Of a stretch of 64,000 nt of DNA, positions 26,700-35,587 are shown piece after piece. A program made the position numbers and the translations under genes. The stretch comes from UBA1876 sp003446665 (GTDB lineage: Bacteria; Synergistota; Synergistia; Synergistales; Thermovirgaceae), in assembly GCA_040616305.1 (NCBI GenBank), contig CP159918.1, forward strand, positions 744,001 through 808,000, given 5' to 3'. The number at the start of each line of letters is the position of its first letter. Positions within the stretch are counted from its first letter, which is position 1. The notes beneath the pieces are model-generated. The model was not told the origin of the DNA, ran no database searches, and saw only the letters and a program-made list of their open reading frames with translations.

Positions 26700-27532
26700 T
26701 AATCGATAATGTCACCCACATTTACCATAGGGGAACGCCCCTTGAAACAGTCGCTCTTTCGGGAGTCTCCCTGGTCGTTGATCGCGGGGAATGGGTTTCC
26801 GTTGTGGGCCATACCGGCAGCGGAAAGTCGACTCTTGCCCAACATATGAATGCACTCCTGCTGCCTACGGAGGGACATGTCTCTGTCGATGGCGTTGGAG
26901 TTGAGGAAAACCGCGCCAGGCTGAGGGAGATTCGAAGGAAAGTTGGATTGGTCTTCCAGTATCCCGAACAGCAGATATTTGAAGAAACCGTTTTCGAGGA
27001 GATAGCTTTCGGGCCAAGGAACTGGGACGTTCCCAAGGACGAAATTCCCGAAAGGGTAACGGAAGCGCTTTTGCTGGCAGGTCTTGGCGAAACCTTCAAA
27101 GAACTTTCCCCCTTTCACTTGTCGGGAGGGGAAAAGCGTCGCGTAGCCATTGCTTCAGTACTGGCAGTCAGGCCCGATTATCTGGTTTTGGATGAGCCTA
27201 CGGCCGGCCTGGACGCATCAGGTAAAAGGGAATTATGTGATCTCTTGCATGGTCTGAAGCAAAAAGGGACCGGTATAGTGCACATAACTCACGACCTGGA
27301 GCTGGCCGTATCCGTCAGTGACAGGATACTGGTTCTCACCGGGGGCAAATCGAGGTTATGGGGTACTCCCGAGGTCATTCTTGAGGAATTGACGGAACGC
27401 GAAGTTCCCGGCCTCGTAATGCCTCCGGTGCCTCTTTTTTCGGGAAGGTTGAGGGAACTTGGAATGGATGTCCCGGTGACCTGGAATGGCGAAACCCTTG
27501 TAGGCGCAATAGAAAGGTGCGTCAGAAAATGA
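26690..27532 (+). CDS. ecfA2: ECF transporter energy-coupling ATPase A2
   Basis: The second ATPase of the ECF module, 280 aa, starting at GTG 26690 inside the end of ecfA1. Walker A is GHTGSGKST, the Q-loop FQYPEQQIF, the signature LSGGEKRRVAIA and Walker B YLVLDEPTAGLD. FQYPEQQ distinguishes the EcfA2-type subunit. The stop overlaps the ecfT start (ATGA), so all three are translationally coupled. Confidence 0.95.
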   Translation: MSIVIDNVTHIYHRGTPLETVALSGVSLVVDRGEWVSVVGHTGSGKSTLAQHMNALLLPTEGHVSVDGVGVEENRARLREIRRKVGLVFQYPEQQIFEETVFEEIAFGPRNWDVPKDEIPERVTEALLLAGLGETFKELSPFHLSGGEKRRVAIASVLAVRPDYLVLDEPTAGLDASGKRELCDLLHGLKQKGTGIVHITHDLELAVSVSDRILVLTGGKSRLWGTPEVILEELTEREVPGLVMPPVPLFSGRLRELGMDVPVTWNGETLVGAIERCVRK

Positions 27533-28344
27533 GATTTCTTAACCACCTGACGCTGGGGCAATATGTGCCGACAGGGTCTGTAGTGCACAGGATTGACCCC
27601 AGGGCTAAAATACTGGCAACCCTTTCTATTCTGACAGGCGTCTTTCTTGCCGGTCAATGGCAGGTCTTCGCGCTTTGGGCAGCCTTCTTGGCCATTATCG
27701 TGGTCATGTCAAGGCTGCCTCTTTCAATGGTGTTACGTACCGCCAGGCCCGTCATTTTCCTTGTGGTATTTACAGCAGTGATACATTTGTTGTTCAGCCA
27801 GGGAACCCCGGTTTTCCGTTTCGGTATACTCAAGGTAACGGAAGAAGGCTTGCGAATGGCCTTCAAAATGGGTTCCCGCCTGTTCTTGCTCGTGATTTTC
27901 GCCGGGACGCTGACGTTGACTACAAGCCCTACTGAACTGGCCGACGGGCTGGAACATCTTCTTTCACCTTTAAAGCCGCTGGGGTTTCCTGCCCACGAAA
28001 TGGCCATGATGATGACTATCGCGATCCGTTTCATACCAACCTTGCTTGACGAAACGGACAGAATCATGAAGGCTCAGTTGGCAAGAGGAGCTGACCTTGA
28101 CAGCGGAGGAATAATAAAGCGACTTAGGGCTTTTATCCCTGTGCTCGTTCCTCTTTTCGTTATAGTTTTCCAAAGGGCGGACGAGCTTGCCATAGCTATG
28201 GAATCTCGCAATTACAAAGGCGGGGCAGGACGTACACGAATGAACCCTCTGGTTTGGAGATCGAGGGATTCCCTGGCCTTTCTAGCGGTTTTGGTGGTTA
28301 CGATGTTTCTTGTTTTTTTAAACTCGAGGATATCTGTTGTATGA
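27529..28344 (+). CDS. ecfT: ECF transporter transmembrane coupling protein T
   Basis: EcfT is the membrane scaffold linking the two ATPases to S components. ATG 27529 (MRFLNHLTLGQYVPTGSVVH) overlaps the ecfA2 stop; a GTG 12 bases earlier is rejected because the overlap start is canonical. HRIDPRAKILATL marks the family. Several hydrophobic helices follow, with an ARGAD coupling motif in AQLARGADLDSGG. The length is 271 aa. Confidence 0.95.
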   Translation: MRFLNHLTLGQYVPTGSVVHRIDPRAKILATLSILTGVFLAGQWQVFALWAAFLAIIVVMSRLPLSMVLRTARPVIFLVVFTAVIHLLFSQGTPVFRFGILKVTEEGLRMAFKMGSRLFLLVIFAGTLTLTTSPTELADGLEHLLSPLKPLGFPAHEMAMMMTIAIRFIPTLLDETDRIMKAQLARGADLDSGGIIKRLRAFIPVLVPLFVIVFQRADELAIAMESRNYKGGAGRTRMNPLVWRSRDSLAFLAVLVVTMFLVFLNSRISVV

Positions 28345-29105
28345 AGTATGCTATTAAGATAGCCTATGATGGTGGGTACTTCTCAGGTTGGCAAAAACAA
28401 CCCGGCAGAACAACCGTTCAGGAGTCAGTCGAAAAGGCATTGAAGGCGTTTTGTCACCAAGACGTTTCAGTGCACGGTGCGGGAAGGACTGACAAGGGTG
28501 TTCACGCCCTCGGACAGGTGGCATCTTTCGAACTCAAGGATCCTTTACCTCTTGAAACGATCATTTCGGCAGGCAATGCCCACTTGCCAGACCAAATCCG
28601 GTTGATGGAAGCCGCGCATGTAGACGAATCTTTTCACGCAAGGTACAGCGCACTCTGGAGGGAGTACGTATATCACGTGTGGACAGGGGCTTCATGTTAT
28701 CCTCATATAAGGAATTACGTCTGGTGGAAACGCCGGGCCGACTGGGACATGGAAAAGGTAAGGTCAGCCTGCGGAAAGTTTACTGGAACCCATGATTTCA
28801 GAGCCTTTTGTCGTGCCAGCGAGTGTCCGCAGAATGCGGTCCGGTATATTGCACGGATGACCGTTGCGAAGCGCGGTCCACTGGTCCGCTTTCGGATACG
28901 CGGGAATGCCTTCCTTACCAACATGGTAAGGATCATGATAGGTACTACCGACCACATCGCAGCGGGAGCCTGTAGTCTGGAAATCCTGGACTACCTCCTT
29001 AGCGGCGCCAACAGGGAAGAGGCCGGACCTACGGCACCCGCGCAGGGGCTTATCCTCCAGAAGATCGGATATGGTGTTCCCTTATGGCCCAGTGCCGGTT
29101 CTTGA
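28341..29105 (+). CDS. truA: tRNA pseudouridine synthase A
   Basis: TruA makes pseudouridine at positions 38-40 of tRNA. ATG 28341 (MKYAIKIAYDGGYFSGWQ) overlaps the ecfT stop. The catalytic aspartate is Asp51 in GAGRTDKGVHA. The RIRGNAFLTNMVRIMIGT block in the C-terminal domain is also present. The 254-aa length is normal. ecfA1-ecfA2-ecfT-truA after rplQ is a common order in Firmicutes-like genomes. Confidence 0.97.
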   Translation: MKYAIKIAYDGGYFSGWQKQPGRTTVQESVEKALKAFCHQDVSVHGAGRTDKGVHALGQVASFELKDPLPLETIISAGNAHLPDQIRLMEAAHVDESFHARYSALWREYVYHVWTGASCYPHIRNYVWWKRRADWDMEKVRSACGKFTGTHDFRAFCRASECPQNAVRYIARMTVAKRGPLVRFRIRGNAFLTNMVRIMIGTTDHIAAGACSLEILDYLLSGANREEAGPTAPAQGLILQKIGYGVPLWPSAGS

Positions 29106-29130
29106 GGTGAAGGGTTGTTCGGGATATAGT
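29102..29130 (+). promoter_or_regulatory. Candidate promoter for mreB
   Basis: TTGAGG at 29102-29107, a 17-bp spacer and TATAGT at 29125-29130. The -35 overlaps the truA stop. It would give an untranslated leader of about 90 bases before mreB. The box matches are 4/6 and 5/6. Confidence 0.5.
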
Positions 29131-29228
29131 TTTTAGCGGTGTCTTTCGAATCATGTTCCGTTTGCGGCATGAGATTGTCTTGCTTTGGTTGTCTGCTTCG
29201 GAGCAGCCCGTTGAAGGAGTGATAGGGT

Positions 29229-30269
29229 GTGTGGGGAATGGACATTGGAATAGATCTCGGTACAGCCAACGTGCTTATATATATGAAACAGAAGGGCGTT
29301 GTCCTCAGGGAGCCTTCCGTGGTCGCCGTCGATCTGAATACCGATCGCATACTTGCCGTGGGGCTGGAGGCTAAAAGAATGCTCGGAAGGACTCCGGGAA
29401 ACGTAGTGGCCGTAAGGCCTTTGAGGGACGGGGTCATTGCCGATTACACCATGACGGAAGCGATGCTACGTTATTTTCTCAAGAAAGTGATAAAGGGTTT
29501 CGGGCGGATGCTTAGAAGACGCGTCATGGTTTGTGTGCCTTCGGGAGCCACCGATGTGGAACGCCGGGCCGTCCTCGAGGCTGCCGTGGAAATAGGAGCG
29601 AAGGAAGCCTACTTGATAGAAGAGCCAATGTCCGCGGCGATAGGGGCTAATCTGGACATTTCCGAACCCAGGGGCAATATGATCGTCGATATAGGGGGTG
29701 GAACCACCGACATAGCCGTCATATCCTACGGCGGCATCGTCGTAACCGAGTCCCTCAGGCTTGGGGGCGACCGCCTGGACGAGAATATAACGCGCTATAT
29801 CAGAAGGGAATACAACCTCGCTATCGGTGAGCAGACAGCCGAAGATATCAAAATGAAAATCGCCACCTGCTATCCTTCCGAGAACGAAGAAAAAACCATG
29901 GTCATCAAGGGAAGAGACCTCGTACACGGGTTGCCGAGGCAACTTGAGATCTCCGAGAGGCTCGTGGCGGAAGCAATAGAAGAGACCTTGCAGATGATAA
30001 TAGACGGAGTCCGACAGGTTTTGGAGCAGACCCCGCCGGAGCTTTCCGCTGACATAATAGACCGGGGCATTACCTTGACAGGGGGCGGCGCACTGCTAAA
30101 TGGATTGCCGCAACTTTTAACCGATAAGACAGGCATTCCGGCCTACGTTGCTGATGCACCGCTGGAATGCGTTGTTTTGGGTACGGGCAAGGCCTTGGAC
30201 GCGCTGGATGTTCTTAAAGCGAACGGAGCCCTTTTGGGGACGTCGAGAAAGCGAGGAAGGCGTGGTTGA
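29229..30269 (+). CDS. mreB: Actin-like cell-shape protein MreB
   Basis: MreB filaments guide cell-wall synthesis in rods. The 346-aa protein has the phosphate-1 motif DIGIDLGTANVLIY at the N terminus, EEPMSAAIGANLD, the phosphate-2 motif IVDIGGGTTDIAVIS, and the adenosine motif LTGGGALLNGLPQLL. GTG 29229 follows AAGGAGTG; an ATG three codons in is possible. mreC and mreD do not follow, which is unusual, and the C terminus ends in a basic SRKRGRRG tail. Confidence 0.95.
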   Translation: MWGMDIGIDLGTANVLIYMKQKGVVLREPSVVAVDLNTDRILAVGLEAKRMLGRTPGNVVAVRPLRDGVIADYTMTEAMLRYFLKKVIKGFGRMLRRRVMVCVPSGATDVERRAVLEAAVEIGAKEAYLIEEPMSAAIGANLDISEPRGNMIVDIGGGTTDIAVISYGGIVVTESLRLGGDRLDENITRYIRREYNLAIGEQTAEDIKMKIATCYPSENEEKTMVIKGRDLVHGLPRQLEISERLVAEAIEETLQMIIDGVRQVLEQTPPELSADIIDRGITLTGGGALLNGLPQLLTDKTGIPAYVADAPLECVVLGTGKALDALDVLKANGALLGTSRKRGRRG

Positions 30270-30694
30270 AGAAAAATAAACCCTGGTGGAATGAGGGTTT
30301 ACACTTTTCGTGCGTGAGTTGCGGAAGATGCTGTAGGGGCGAACCCGGTACAGTGTTGGTGACCCCGGAAGAAGCTGAGGCCATTTCAAGGAGACTTAAA
30401 AAACCGGTCGGGGCATTTACGAGAGAAAGTTCCCTCGTGGGCGAAAAAGTTCGTTCCCTGCTGGAAAGGCCCACAGGTGAATGTGTTTTTTTGGGTGAAT
30501 GCGGGTACGGATGTGTCTTGTATGACCTTCGCCCCTCACAATGCAGGCTTTTCCCATTCTGGCCTTCACTTCTTTCTTCTCAGGAGGCATGGGAGAGAGA
30601 AAGAGGACGTTGCCCGGGCATAGGAAAGGGAAAGTGGCATTCTCCTATGGAAATAGAGTTATGCCTTGCGCAGGCGCCACACCCGAAATTATGA
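30266..30694 (+). CDS. YkgJ-type cysteine cluster protein (putative metal-binding)
   Basis: The 142-aa protein has the pattern of the zinc- or iron-chelating YkgJ family: FSCVSCGRCCRGEPG near the N terminus, GYGCVLYDLRPSQCRLFPFW in the middle and further Cys residues (CPGIGKG). Such proteins bind metal through about eight cysteines; the exact metal and role are not established by the sequence. It starts at TTG 30266, overlapping the mreB stop. The pairing suggests co-transcription but not a shared function. Confidence 0.85.
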   Translation: MKKNKPWWNEGLHFSCVSCGRCCRGEPGTVLVTPEEAEAISRRLKKPVGAFTRESSLVGEKVRSLLERPTGECVFLGECGYGCVLYDLRPSQCRLFPFWPSLLSSQEAWERERGRCPGIGKGKWHSPMEIELCLAQAPHPKL

Positions 30695-30740
30695 ACGAAT
30701 TCGCTAATAGGAAATAATATTTCAAAGATATGAAAGAGTG

Positions 30741-30769
30741 TTGAAATAAATTCTTTTGTGTGTGAAAAT
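30741..30769 (+). promoter_or_regulatory. Candidate promoter for the lysine aminotransferase gene
   Basis: TTGAAA at 30741-30746, a 17-bp spacer, then GAAAAT at 30764-30769 with an upstream TGT that could act as an extended -10. The whole 165-bp gap (30695-30860) is AT-rich compared with its surroundings. A TTGACA at 30775 has no partner at proper spacing. A small GC-rich hairpin (GGGTGCTT / AAGCCCC, 30815-30833) lies just before the start. Confidence 0.35.
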
Positions 30770-30860
30770 AAAAATTGACAAGTAAACCAGGTTATAGGGG
30801 TGGCAAAAGAATATGGGTGCTTCATAAGCCCCAAATATTAAATGCAGGGAGGCAACAAGA

Positions 30861-32234
30861 ATGGCAAAGGTTAACAGAGATGTGGCGCCGCAGGATGTGT
30901 TTTCGGAGATTTCGAAACTGTTGCTAAGGGATGGTTTCGACATCGTTATCGACATGGAGAAGTCACAAGGATCTCACATGATCAACAAGCTTGACGGTGC
31001 TGACTGGCTGGATTTTTATACCTTCTTCGCCTCTTCTCCGTTCGGCATGAATCACCCCAAACTGGCAAACGACGAATTCAAGGAAACCATTTTCCGTGCC
31101 GCGATCAACAAGGTAGCCAACTCGGACATCTACACTCAGGAACTTGCAAAGTTCATCAAAACCTTTGGCGATATCGCAGTTCCGGAAGGCTTTAAACATA
31201 TTTTTCTCATCGACTACGGGACGCTGGCCGTTGAAAACACCTTCAAGGTGGCCATGGACTGGAAAGTCCAGAAGCTGCTTCAACAGGGCAAAATCAGCAA
31301 GGGAGACGCCATCAAGGGGCGCAAGGGAACGAAGGTCCTCCATTTCAACGAGGCCTTTCATGGCCGTAGCGGCTACACCCTTACGGTGACCAACACTCAC
31401 GATCCCAACAAGTACCAGTATTTCGCTCAATACGACTGGCCCCGCGTGCTGAACCCCAAGATCTTCTGGCCCCTCGAGGAAAACTTGGGAATCGTGGAAT
31501 GGCTGGAGCGGGTTTCCATCAAGCAGATCAAGCAAGCCATCTGGGAAAACCCCGACGATATCTGCGCCATAATAATAGAGACGATCCAGGGCGAGGGTGG
31601 AGACAACCATTTTCGCACCGAGTTCTTCAAACAGCTCAGGCAAATCTGCGATGAAAATGATATACTTCTTATCTTTGACGAAGTCCAGTGCGGTATGGGA
31701 ATTACTGGAAAGATGTGGGCCTTCGAGCACCATGCGCCGGTAAAACCCGATATGTTCGCCTTCGGGAAGAAGGCGCAGATCTGCGGACTGGTAGCCGGGC
31801 AAAGAGTCGATGAAGTGGAGAACAACTGCTTCAAGATCTCGAGCCGTATCAATTCCACGTGGGGCGGTAACCTTGTGGACATGGTAAGGGCTACCAGATA
31901 CCTGGAAATTTACGAAGAGGACAATGTCCTCGATTACGTGGCAAACGATGCCGGCCCGAAACTGTTGAAAGGGCTTCATGAAATCCGGAAGGATTTCCCC
32001 GATTTCATCTGGAACGTACGAGGCAAGGGGCTCATGTGCGCCTATGATTTCTGCAGTGAGGAAATGAGGAACAAGGCCGTAAAGAAATTCCATTCAAAGC
32101 ACGTCCTGGTGCTGCCCTGCGGCGATGTCTCGATCCGTTTCCGCCCTGCGCTTAATATCCCCGAAAAAGATCTTCAGCGGGGACTTGATGTCACAAGGGA
32201 AGTTCTGAGCGAGCTCAAGAAAGAGAACGCCTAG
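30861..32234 (+). CDS. lat: L-lysine 6-aminotransferase (LAT)
   Basis: This PLP enzyme transfers the epsilon-amino group of lysine to 2-oxoglutarate. The 457-aa protein closely resembles the Mycobacterium LAT class: ETIQGEGGDNHFR near residue 240, the PLP aspartate Asp273 in IFDEVQCG, and the Schiff-base lysine in FGKKAQICG (Lys303/304). NSTWGGNLVDMVR is also present. It is a single gene flanked by a likely promoter and a terminator, with no partner dehydrogenase nearby. In this organism it could begin lysine catabolism. The substrate call is by family resemblance. Confidence 0.88.
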   Translation: MAKVNRDVAPQDVFSEISKLLLRDGFDIVIDMEKSQGSHMINKLDGADWLDFYTFFASSPFGMNHPKLANDEFKETIFRAAINKVANSDIYTQELAKFIKTFGDIAVPEGFKHIFLIDYGTLAVENTFKVAMDWKVQKLLQQGKISKGDAIKGRKGTKVLHFNEAFHGRSGYTLTVTNTHDPNKYQYFAQYDWPRVLNPKIFWPLEENLGIVEWLERVSIKQIKQAIWENPDDICAIIIETIQGEGGDNHFRTEFFKQLRQICDENDILLIFDEVQCGMGITGKMWAFEHHAPVKPDMFAFGKKAQICGLVAGQRVDEVENNCFKISSRINSTWGGNLVDMVRATRYLEIYEEDNVLDYVANDAGPKLLKGLHEIRKDFPDFIWNVRGKGLMCAYDFCSEEMRNKAVKKFHSKHVLVLPCGDVSIRFRPALNIPEKDLQRGLDVTREVLSELKKENA

Positions 32235-32277
32235 GGGAGGTTCGCTCGAAAAACCAACCCTGCGATAAAATATTTAA

Positions 32278-32311
32278 GGGGGAGCGGGTTATGTGCTCCC
32301 CCTCATTTTTT
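32278..32311 (+). terminator. Rho-independent terminator after lat
   Basis: GGGGGAGC at 32278-32285 pairs with GCTCCCCC at 32295-32302, followed by a T-rich stretch to 32311. This is a strong stem and T-run. The rest of the gap to 32440 holds no clear gene or promoter. Confidence 0.9.
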
Positions 32312-32440
32312 GTACTGGTTCATGAGAGCTCGGCATCTTCATGACAATTAAAGTTTCCAGGATCTGTGTTCCTTGACTTTGATGCGCAAGCCCTCGCTTT
32401 GTGCTAACTTTGTTGTGGAACATAGAGGAGGTCTCTGGCG

Positions 32441-33595
32441 TTGTTTTCAAGTCTTCCGGAAATGAACTGGACCCTCATCGCTATGCTTTTGGTTGTAAGC
32501 GCTGTTGTAGCCTTCATCGGCGATATAGTGGGCATGCGCATCGGGAAAAGGCGCGTGAGTATATTCGGCTTGCGTCCGAGGTATACCTCTTCTCTTGTGA
32601 CGATTGTAACGGGCATATTGATCATGGTGTTCACTCTGGGAGCCCTTGCGGTGACTTCGGACACGGTACGAACGGCTATATTCAGTATGAAAATTGTACA
32701 AAGCCAGATCAGGGATCTTACTTCGCAACTTCAAAAGACCCGTGAAGAGCTCGCATCGATGGAAGAGCAGTTGGCCGAAAGTCAAGCTGCGCTTATCGAA
32801 AAGCAGACACAGCTTTCCAACGTCCAGGTCGAGCTCGAAAAAGCCCGAAAGGAAAGGGAGTTGGCACAACGCCAACTGGAAGAACTGGAAAGTGAGCGGA
32901 TCAGATTGAATCAGCAGATCGAAACGCTCAGGCAGGACGCAAAGCTTCTCAAGGAAGGACTGGAGGAGCTCAGGGCCGGCAGAATTGTAGTGTTTGCAGG
33001 AGAGCTGATAGCTCAAAAGGTTATCATTCCGGCGGAAAGTGATTTGAGCCTTGAAGCTTTGACGGAAGATATACTTGCCGCGGCAAGATATATGATTGCG
33101 TTGCGAACGGGAGCCAAGCCGGAAGAAGTGGTCATACGTATTGAGAACGCCGACTCTATAGAAGAGATTCTGGAAAAAAGCCGCCGTAATAATGAGCGCA
33201 TACTTTTACGCCTCATGGCTTCAGAAAACGTGATCGTCGGAGAGCCGGTCGATGTCAGAGTCCTGGAATATCCTTCAGAACTCATTTATCCAGACGGGAC
33301 AGTTCTGGCCGACGAAGTATTGCCCGCCGGGCTTGACGAAGGCGAAGCGGAAGGTTACCTTTACGGGGTTTTACGGGAGATCAACAAAAAGGTTAGACAG
33401 GACGGTGTTTTGCCCGACCCGTTGAGAGGTACTGTAGGCAATCTGGAGGCTTCCGATTTCTTCGATGCCTTAGAACAGATCGCTTACAGTAAAGAACCTC
33501 CGAGAGTTATTGTTGAAGCGGAGGGAGACATCTACACCGAGGGACCGGTTCGTGTTAAAATCCAGGTCCTTGCGGGCGATATTACGCGGGAGTGA
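32441..33595 (+). CDS. DUF3084 membrane-anchored coiled-coil protein
   Basis: The 384-aa protein has two hydrophobic segments near the N terminus (about residues 10-30 and 50-72), joined by a short basic loop (GMRIGKRRVSIFGLRPRY). A long Glu/Gln/Leu-rich coiled coil follows at about residues 80-190, then a soluble C-terminal domain. This arrangement is that of the DUF3084 family. The start is TTG 32441, ten bases after AGGAGG. The coiled coil would lie on the same side of the membrane as the C-terminal domain. Function unknown; no catalytic motif seen. Confidence 0.82.
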   Translation: MFSSLPEMNWTLIAMLLVVSAVVAFIGDIVGMRIGKRRVSIFGLRPRYTSSLVTIVTGILIMVFTLGALAVTSDTVRTAIFSMKIVQSQIRDLTSQLQKTREELASMEEQLAESQAALIEKQTQLSNVQVELEKARKERELAQRQLEELESERIRLNQQIETLRQDAKLLKEGLEELRAGRIVVFAGELIAQKVIIPAESDLSLEALTEDILAAARYMIALRTGAKPEEVVIRIENADSIEEILEKSRRNNERILLRLMASENVIVGEPVDVRVLEYPSELIYPDGTVLADEVLPAGLDEGEAEGYLYGVLREINKKVRQDGVLPDPLRGTVGNLEASDFFDALEQIAYSKEPPRVIVEAEGDIYTEGPVRVKIQVLAGDITRE

Positions 33596-33601
33596 TTCCA
33601 C

Positions 33602-33823
33602 ATGTTGATAGTAGCATGCCAGATGTGCGGGGAAACGGTGATTTTGCCCGGCACACCCGATTCCGATGGCATTGCCCGGGTAAGTTGGACATGCAAAAGT
33701 TGTGGAGTTAGCCAGGTTTTGCAGTTGAGCGTAAGTTCGGACGGCCGGGCAAACCTCAGGAAAATTGTGGGAGGAATGTCCTTTTGCGAAGAGACGGTGG
33801 CGAGTTCAAAGGACAAGAGATAG
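33602..33823 (+). CDS. Small zinc-ribbon protein, function unknown
   Basis: A 73-aa protein with two CxxC pairs (Cys6-Cys9 and Cys31-Cys34), consistent with a structural zinc. It lies six bases after the DUF3084 gene with GCGGGAGTG upstream, and its last 40 bases overlap the next gene. I know of no specific family. Its neighbours give no clear clue. Confidence 0.65.
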   Translation: MLIVACQMCGETVILPGTPDSDGIARVSWTCKSCGVSQVLQLSVSSDGRANLRKIVGGMSFCEETVASSKDKR

Positions 33824-34260
33824 AAAAAAGGAACAACGGGATCGGCCGGGGATACCTGTTCTATGACAGCAAGTATGCCGTGAGCGCGGGCGAGCTGCAG
33901 GAGTTGTACCGCTTTACAAAGTGGGGACGAAGCAGGTCGCTGGAGGAGATCGAAAGGATGCTGGACGGGACTTCCATGTGTTTTTCCATCAGGAAAGACG
34001 ACAAGATGGTTGCTTTTTGCCGGCTTTTGACGGATTTCGTTTTCAGGGGGTCCATATGGGATATCATGGTTCACCCGGATCATCAGGGGAAAGGGCTCGG
34101 TTCGGCGCTTATGAACTACATGCTGGATCATCCTCGCATCCGTGACATACCCTTGATCATCACTTATACTAGTGAGCTTGTCCCGTTTCTGGAGCGGTTG
34201 GGTTTCGTCCAGAAGGAAGGGACCATGATGTTGCTGAGAAAACCTATAGAGTATTCCTGA
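33784..34260 (+). CDS. GNAT-family N-acetyltransferase
   Basis: The 158-aa protein has the acetyl-CoA binding motif VHPDHQGKGLGSALMNYML (motif A of the GNAT fold) and a C-terminal FLERLGFVQKEG segment. The start TTG 33784 follows GGAGGAA with good spacing and overlaps the zinc-ribbon gene by 40 bases in another frame. The substrate cannot be told from the sequence. The first 20 residues are charged and may be disordered. Confidence 0.88.
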   Translation: MRRDGGEFKGQEIEKRNNGIGRGYLFYDSKYAVSAGELQELYRFTKWGRSRSLEEIERMLDGTSMCFSIRKDDKMVAFCRLLTDFVFRGSIWDIMVHPDHQGKGLGSALMNYMLDHPRIRDIPLIITYTSELVPFLERLGFVQKEGTMMLLRKPIEYS

Positions 34261-34357
34261 AAAGACGATTTTAGAACAGACAAAAAGATTCGCATTTCCC
34301 GACGTTTTCGTCCGGAACTGTTTTGATACTTAAAGCATTTTACGGAGGTGGAAAGGA

Positions 34358-35560
34358 TTGGAAAACCGGTTTCTCCTGACTTCGGAATCCGTAACAGAGG
34401 GACATCCCGACAAGCTGGCCGACCAGATTTCCGACGGTATCCTTGATGCCATACTGGAAGAGGATCCGATGGGGCGGGTTGCCTGTGAAACCCTTGTTTC
34501 AACGGGGCTGGTGGTTGTGGCAGGGGAGATAACCACGTCCTGTTACGTGGACATTCCCCGTATCACCAGGCAGATCATCAAGGAAATAGGCTACACCAGG
34601 GCTAAATATGGTTTCGACGGCGATACCTGTGCGGTGCTGACTGCTATTGACGAGCAGTCGCCGGATATCAGTCAGGGAGTGGACAAGGCCCTGGAAATCA
34701 GGGAAGGGAACTTGTCGGAGCAGGAAATAGACGCTATCGGTGCGGGAGACCAGGGCATGATGGTAGGGTACGCCTGTGACGAGACGGAAGAGTTTCTGCC
34801 ATTGCCGATCGCGTTGGCTCATCGTCTGGCCCGAAGACTCAGCCAGGTCCGCAAGGAAAAGATAGTTCCCTACCTGAGGCCCGACGGCAAAACTCAGGTT
34901 ACTGTGGAATATGAGGACGGAAAAGCCGTTGGCATCGAGACGGTAGTGGTTTCGGCACAGCATCACCCCGCTGTTAGCCATGAGCAAATATACAATGATC
35001 TTTGCGAAATGGTGATCAATCCGATCCTTCCTGAGTACCTTACGGAAAAATCTCCAAGGGTCCTTGTCAATCCGACGGGCAGGTTCGTCCTGGGTGGTCC
35101 GATGGCGGACAGCGGCCTGACAGGGAGGAAAATCATGGTGGACACCTACGGAGGCATTGTGCCTCATGGGGGTGGTTGTTTTTCCGGGAAGGATCCCACG
35201 AAAGTGGACAGGTCGGCGGCCTATATGACGCGCTATGCCGCAAAGAACGTTGTAGCCGCCGGGCTTGCGAGAGAATGCAAGATACAGGTAGCTTATGCTA
35301 TAGGTGTGGCCCATCCCGTGTCGGTGATGGTAGATACCCAGGGGACCGGCGTTTTGCCCGATACGAAACTGACCGAGATTGTTCTTGAAAATTTCGATTT
35401 CCGTCCTGCCGCGATAATCAGGGATCTGGATTTGAGGAAGGCTCAATACCGCAAGCTCGCGTCATATGGACACATGGGAAGGATAGATATAGACCCGATC
35501 CCGGCATGGGAATGTATCGACAGGGCTGAAACCCTTCGAAAGACAGCCAAAAACTTCTAG
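34358..35560 (+). CDS. metK: S-adenosylmethionine synthetase
   Basis: MetK makes SAM from methionine and ATP. The 400-aa protein has TSESVTEGHPDKLADQISDG at the N terminus, GAGDQGMMVGYAC, the GGGCFSGKDPTKVDRSAAY phosphate-binding segment and FVLGGPMADSGLTGRK. It starts at TTG 34358 after ACGGAGGTGG. No SAM riboswitch was recognised upstream. Confidence 0.98.
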   Translation: MENRFLLTSESVTEGHPDKLADQISDGILDAILEEDPMGRVACETLVSTGLVVVAGEITTSCYVDIPRITRQIIKEIGYTRAKYGFDGDTCAVLTAIDEQSPDISQGVDKALEIREGNLSEQEIDAIGAGDQGMMVGYACDETEEFLPLPIALAHRLARRLSQVRKEKIVPYLRPDGKTQVTVEYEDGKAVGIETVVVSAQHHPAVSHEQIYNDLCEMVINPILPEYLTEKSPRVLVNPTGRFVLGGPMADSGLTGRKIMVDTYGGIVPHGGGCFSGKDPTKVDRSAAYMTRYAAKNVVAAGLARECKIQVAYAIGVAHPVSVMVDTQGTGVLPDTKLTEIVLENFDFRPAAIIRDLDLRKAQYRKLASYGHMGRIDIDPIPAWECIDRAETLRKTAKNF

Positions 35561-35587
35561 GCTGCGCTCGGTTGTAATGAAATACTT

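Noticed and set aside
30775..30780. TTGACA as -35 for the lysine aminotransferase gene
   Set aside because: No -10 box lies 16-18 bp downstream; the nearest TATAG is at 12 bp.
34261..34357. SAM riboswitch upstream of metK
   Set aside because: The gap is only 97 bp and shows no S-box core or terminator stem.
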